This document shows, piece by piece, positions 59,662-64,000 of a stretch of 64,000 bases of DNA (position 1 is its first letter; each line of letters opens with the position of its first letter). The stretch comes from Sipunculus nudus (taxonomy: Eukaryota; Annelida; Sipuncula; Golfingiida; Sipunculidae), in contig CM049307.1 in the NCBI GenBank assembly GCA_026874595.1, positions 60,456,870 through 60,520,869 on the forward strand, given 5' to 3'. The position numbers and the translations under genes are program-made. The notes beneath the pieces were generated by a model, which had not been told where the DNA came from, made no database searches, and worked only from the letters and a program-made list of their open reading frames with translations.

Positions 59662-60706
59662 TTTTTAGCCCTCAGCCCTTAGGCTGATGGGCTATTGTCG
59701 TCACCCAAGCTGTCCGTCCGTCTGTCCGTCAGTCCGTCCGGCGTCCGTTAACTTTTACCTTGTGAGCGGGATATCTTGAAAAGGATTCACAGTCAGAATT
59801 TTATTTCCTCGGTAAAGATGTATATCGACAAAATCTCGGTCAAGTTCGAAGATGGGTGACCTTGACCTATTTTTCTACATTTTAGAGCTGATTATAGAAA
59901 AACACTTAGATGCTTATTACTCAGGAACCATTTGGTGGATTTTCACAAAACTTACTATGATTATTTGGACTGATAATCTGTACCTGCTTAACAAGTTTGG
60001 TGGCGCCACCTACAATTTTTGATTTTTAATGAATTTTTATTGGATTTTTCAACTTTGGGCTTGTGAGCGGGATATCTCTTAAAGGTTTCACCGTGGGAAT
60101 TTTATTTTTTCGGTGAAGATGTATATTGACTAAATCTCGGTCAAGTTCGAAGATCGGTGACCTTGACCTGCTTTTCAAGGTCACAGAGCTGATTATAGAA
60201 AAAACATTTAGAAGCTTATTTCTCAGGAACCATTGGGTGGATTTTTACAATACTTACTATGATCATAGGGACTGATGGTCTGTAACTGCTGCACAAGTTT
60301 AGGGGCGCCACCTGCAATTTCTGATTTTTTATGAATTTTTCTTGGATTTTTCAATTTTGGCCTTGTGAGCAGGATATCTCTAAAAGGATTCACAATAGGA
60401 ATTTTATTTCTTTGGTGAAGATGCATATCAACAAAATCTCAGTCAAGTTCGAAGATGGGTGACCTTGACCTGTTTTCAAGGTCACAGAGCTTATAATAGA
60501 ATAAAACTTAGAAGCTTATTTTCAGGAAGCATTTGATGGATTGTTATGAGTCATGGTACATACCTCTCCATTTTAAATTTATAACTGAGACATGTACAGA
60601 TATACATCCATGTGAGAACAGATATTTAGTACTTTTCACTGTTACCACCTCTAAACACTGTTCTTTTGGCTGAGGGCTTTTGTCAGCTTCTGCTGATATT
60701 CTAGTT
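59662..60706 (+). repeat. Dispersed element of a TTTTTAGCCCTCAGCC family with ~301-bp tandem repeats
   Basis: Left end tttttagccctcagcccttaggctgatggg (given in part), followed by a gtccgtccgtctgtccgtc run. The right end ggctgagggcttttgtcagc, then ctagtttt, carries the inverse of the left motif. Inside, cttgtgagcgggatatct recurs at about 59759, 60060 and 60362, about 301 bp apart. GGTGGCGCCACC occurs at about 59999 and a variant gggcgccacc at 60302. No ORF of note. Confidence 0.65.
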
Positions 60707-61001
60707 TTCTGAACTGGTTATCAAGGTTTCAGTTGTGTACAAGCAGGCACTTTATGTACATTTGTCGATATGGAAGAAAAGAGAAAGTGACTGGAGAATA
60801 AGGATATAGAAACCATGGAAGGACATTTATTCATTACTGATAGGTTTCTTTAGGACAGCTGTGATTCACATACATGTATATGTCAGATGTGTTTGTTTGT
60901 GTATGTGTGGACAGATTTAAGTGAAATTAAAAAATATTTTACTCCTAGTGGGTCATAAATGATTATATTTGGTCAGATATGTAATTCCATTTATGTGCAT
61001 A

Positions 61002-61054
<53 letters not shown>

Positions 61055-62329
61055 ACATATAGGCACATGTTAACAAAATACAGAAATTGTTCCTGATACT
61101 ATATATATATCAGATCCTGATAGTGATACAACAGTTAAAAATAGAAAGTGATAACACCAAAATGAATATTACATTGGCCATCACAGCAAGTTCCCAGGCT
61201 TTCATGCAGTGAGCAAGCATTGTTCAACACATGCAAAGGTACCAGATGACTGATCTGCAATGCATTGTAGTGATGTCACATCACAGGGCTTTCAGGAACA
61301 TGGGGATAAGCATCTTTGATGCTTAAAATCTCTAATGGATGATTGATTCTAAGGATCCAAGTGTCCCACCAGCAAATTTCTGGCTTTAGGACTTTGAAGC
61401 AGTTGGTGACCATAACTGGCTGCGTTTAACCCTTCAGTGGTATAACACTTATAACTGAGGCTTACATTTCACTATAAGCATAATATTCATAAGACATGTT
61501 TTATTATCATATTATGATATTATAATTATATTAAATACCAAAATAAATCCAATTTAACAAAACCCCTCAAATTGGACACATATCAATTATCATCTCCCCT
61601 TGCCTTAGGATGTTCTTAACTCAGATGGGACTCCCCAGAATTTATGCCAGAGCATCTTGGACTCTTCAAATATTCTTTCTATTGAAAGCCCTGCATCAAA
61701 ACAACAGTGATTATTAGTCAATAGCAATTGATCTGTGCAGCATTTAACTAGGGGAGAATTCCTATGTTTCTATTTAGGGAAAAAAACTGCCGTATCAGAT
61801 TTTTCTCTGTGCCTTCTGTGGTTTGTCTTGATATTAATTATACACCATTTAAAATCCTTCATATTCAGGCAGTGTGTCAGGTTATAAGATAATGAGTTCA
61901 TGCGTTCTTGATTAATGATTGACATCAGTATAATTATCTCATTTGAAGCCCATGGTGACAATATTTTAGCAGGCTCCACTTGACTGTTGGTCTATATCTA
62001 GGTTCTTTGTTCTGAGACCTGTTTTTCTGGATGAATCCAGAAGCTCAGAACACAGGGAAGGGAATGTCATACACTCACCAAACTTTACACATACAAGCTA
62101 TTTTATAATTTATTTAAAGTATCTACTGTCTTTTAATAATTAGATTTTATCATTTGTCAGTATTTTAAATGATTATGCTTTTTCTAGGAAAAATATTTGG
62201 ATTGTTTGTAATATCTCATTGGTCCTTGAATGTTCAGCTTAAAAAGTTAAAGGGACATAATCAGGAGCTAATTTTTGCCTATTCTTTCACACTATCAGTT
62301 CAGTTTTACTTTATACAAATGTTTCCCAG
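60707..62329. other. Presumed intron
   Basis: Apart from the GT tract, nothing recognised. Confidence 0.35.
61006..61052 (+). repeat. (GT)n microsatellite
   Basis: About 47 bp of GT repeat. Confidence 0.95.
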
Positions 62330-62760
62330 CAAACCATCCCAGCACACGGTCTCATTTCCTCGCATACGGCTGTTTAACACCATGTTATGGCTCTGCGTGT
62401 TGGTAAACACAGTCTGTTTACCAAAACAAGGCCGCGTGACCGGAGGTCTGATTAAGTGGGGCAACATGAGGTGTTTCAGCCAGCGGGAACATGCATTACA
62501 TATTTTGGGTCAAGTCAGACAGGGCATCTCCTGATTGACAGTTTTTTGGCTCAGCGATGCACACGGCCCCATGCGCTGTGTTTATGTTTACACCTGTTAT
62601 CGCGCCCGGTCCACTGTTTTTAAAATCTGTTTACAGGAGAAAGCAAATGGTTTCAGGGCAATATTTTTTTCAGGTAGAGATTTATTTCAAAGGGAAGAAG
62701 CTATTTTCCGTGTTAACGCAACATGCTTAATAGGTGATTGGGCCCCTTTAAGATACATAA
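62330..62760. promoter_or_regulatory. Candidate enhancer with clustered forkhead-type TGTTTAC motifs
   Basis: A GC-richer island in AT-rich presumed intron contains TGTTTAC or its complement at 62403-62409, 62415-62421, 62585-62591 and 62628-62634, plus TGTTTAT at 62579. The first two form a perfect 10-bp inverted pair TTGGTAAACA-n5-TGTTTACCAA (62400-62424). TGTTTAC is the core site of FOX proteins. The two ORFs over this region (62169-62534 and 62535-62765) look like by-products of the lower stop frequency. Confidence 0.4.
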
Positions 62761-63363
62761 ACTAGATAAGATTAAGTACTGTTAGATTTATGAGTTTTCA
62801 TCTAGTAGTTCAGATGATATTTATAATTATTTGTTTTTTGAAACACAGCTTTGTGTCATTAGGTTAGACATGTGGCCCTAAGCAGGGGGTGTTTCATTCA
62901 GGTTTGCACAGCACTTATTTAATGAACTGTCCTGCTGGGCTGCAGCAGTCCAGCTATCTGTATCAGATGACTAAACATTAAATATGATCAACAGCCAGCC
63001 TTTCTTATTTATGTGTAGCATACAGCCTTGCTACAATAAGATATGTGTCAGGTTTTTACCTGCAATGGTATGATATGGAAATGTTCAGATGTACCTGTGA
63101 GATAAAGTCCTTGTGACTCCATGGCATGATATCTCTACCAGACAATGCTGTATTGTTAATATATTCACTTTCAATGTTGGCACTAAGGATATAGATATGA
63201 TACAGTATCCATACATGATTCAGATTAGATTCCAATGAACTGGTTCATCCCCCCACTTGGTCACATGGGTTGTATCCAGTGAATCATTGGCAAACACTGC
63301 TCTAGTAGTAATCTTTTGTATACTTGAACTGAAAGGAGTACTCAAGTACTCAATTCCACTTAA
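62761..63363. other. Presumed intron
   Basis: Nothing recognised. Confidence 0.35.
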
Positions 63364-63454
63364 TACAGTGGAACCCTGCCTTGTGACCACCCCAAAACTA
63401 AGACCAACCCCACAATTCAGACCACTTTGGTCAATCTTGTGGGGTTCCACTGTA
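63364..63454. mobile_element. Miniature TIR element with TA ends, 91 bp
   Basis: tacagtggaaccc at the left and gggttccactgta at the right are exact inverted copies. The ends fall at TA. The interior gtgaccaccccaaaactaag resembles the 24032-24138 copy. Tc1/mariner-type MITE is the likely class. Confidence 0.75.
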
Positions 63455-63966
63455 CTTATCAAGGATTTGTCTAAAATGTGGACATTATTACATGTGTGTG
63501 TACCAGTTCATGCACATTTGAATACTACTGCAAACTTACCATCTATGTTTATTCATAAATGTAGAGCTTTAAATGTGTGCTAGACATTGAGATCAGTCTG
63601 TTATGACTCTGTTTCCTACACAAAAACCAATTACATATAAAATACTTGCTTTTCTTTTAAAGTGAAGCTGTCACTTAGTCAGATTTATGTTATTTTGTAT
63701 CAATAAACAGATGCACGTTTATATCTTTTGACAAATGTTGCCATGGAAATGAGTAATTGAGTCTGAGCCTGGTAATATTTTTCAAGTACCTACACCAAGT
63801 CAAACATTTTTTTATTGGTTTCAGCTCTGATGTGTCTGAGCCATATTTGTAAAACCATTTTGAGCATGTGGTAGTCAGTCAATTTTGTGTTCACACTGCA
63901 CAGAACATAGGGTATTTGAAATACATTAGGGCAGAGGCAGGCAAACTTTCCTCCATAAGCCACATG

Positions 63967-64000
63967 TAGTAGTTATGGGCCGATGATTGATTTTAATTGA
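63967..64000 (+). mobile_element. Possible start of a further hAT-type element
   Basis: gttatgggccgatgattgat resembles the left end of the hAT element at 56359 (cagtgatgggccgatcatcg). It is cut by the window edge. Confidence 0.35.

Noticed and set aside
62637..62673. Possible 37-nt micro-exon between ctgtttacag and gtagag
   Set aside because: Phase-compatible on entry, but tiny and inside the FOX-motif block; no independent support.

Overview
This is eukaryotic nuclear DNA, AT-rich, intron-containing and dominated by repeats. The style of the repeats (TTTTTAGCTCAGCTGA...CCCTTGTT elements with GTCCGTC runs, a GGTGGCGCCACC-bearing satellite, a tRNA-derived SINE, many short TIR elements) together with the two recognisable genes suggests a lophotrochozoan, most likely a bivalve or other marine mollusc. 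The species assignment is inference. No bacterial, viral or CRISPR features were seen.

Genes. (1) An Elongator subunit 6 (ELP6) gene on + has two exons, 16909-17622 and 18188-18316, encoding 280 aa; splice sites are in phase and a poly(A) signal lies 26 bp after the stop. (2) A SPRY/SOCS-box gene on - most like SPSB3 has coding exons 34641-34480, 29621-29472 and 28408-28020, encoding 232 aa with a BC box and an LPLP Cul5 box. A probable promoter and 5' exon lie at 37400-37680 (CArG box, CCAAT box, CRE). (3) The 5' part of an unrecognised acidic protein on + has a first coding exon at 47325-47365 and a phase-compatible 120-nt exon at 59206-59325; the rest lies beyond the window. (4) A decayed C2H2 zinc-finger array occupies 1-400, and a frame-broken ORF chain lies at 1704-2342.

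Layout. 1-11300: zinc-finger relic, then two large dispersed elements, one overlapping an inverted satellite-bearing element, then a third diverged satellite block and a TC microsatellite. 11300-16900: mostly featureless. 16909-18360: ELP6. 19000-23100: SINE relic, large satellite-bearing element, MITE. 24000-38000: SPSB3-like gene, whose long intron carries a nested hAT/SINE/MITE stack. 38780-45300: two more satellite elements, AT microsatellite, palindromic MITE. 46900-64000: start of the third gene, whose first intron carries a Mutator-like element with 9-bp TSD, further dispersed elements and a hAT element with a perfect 8-bp TSD. A GC-richer block with clustered TGTTTAC (forkhead-type) motifs follows the second exon.

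The main scientific interest is the repeat biology. A 278-283-bp higher-order unit built from two related half-units is carried at several loci in both orientations. Its GGTGGCGCCACC palindrome also occurs in otherwise dissimilar repeat families. Three unrelated large element families share one terminal plan. Several insertions can be dated relative to each other by nesting and target-site duplications. ELP6 acts in tRNA wobble-uridine modification and the SPSB3-like protein in CRL5 ubiquitination; nothing indicates that the genes here work together.
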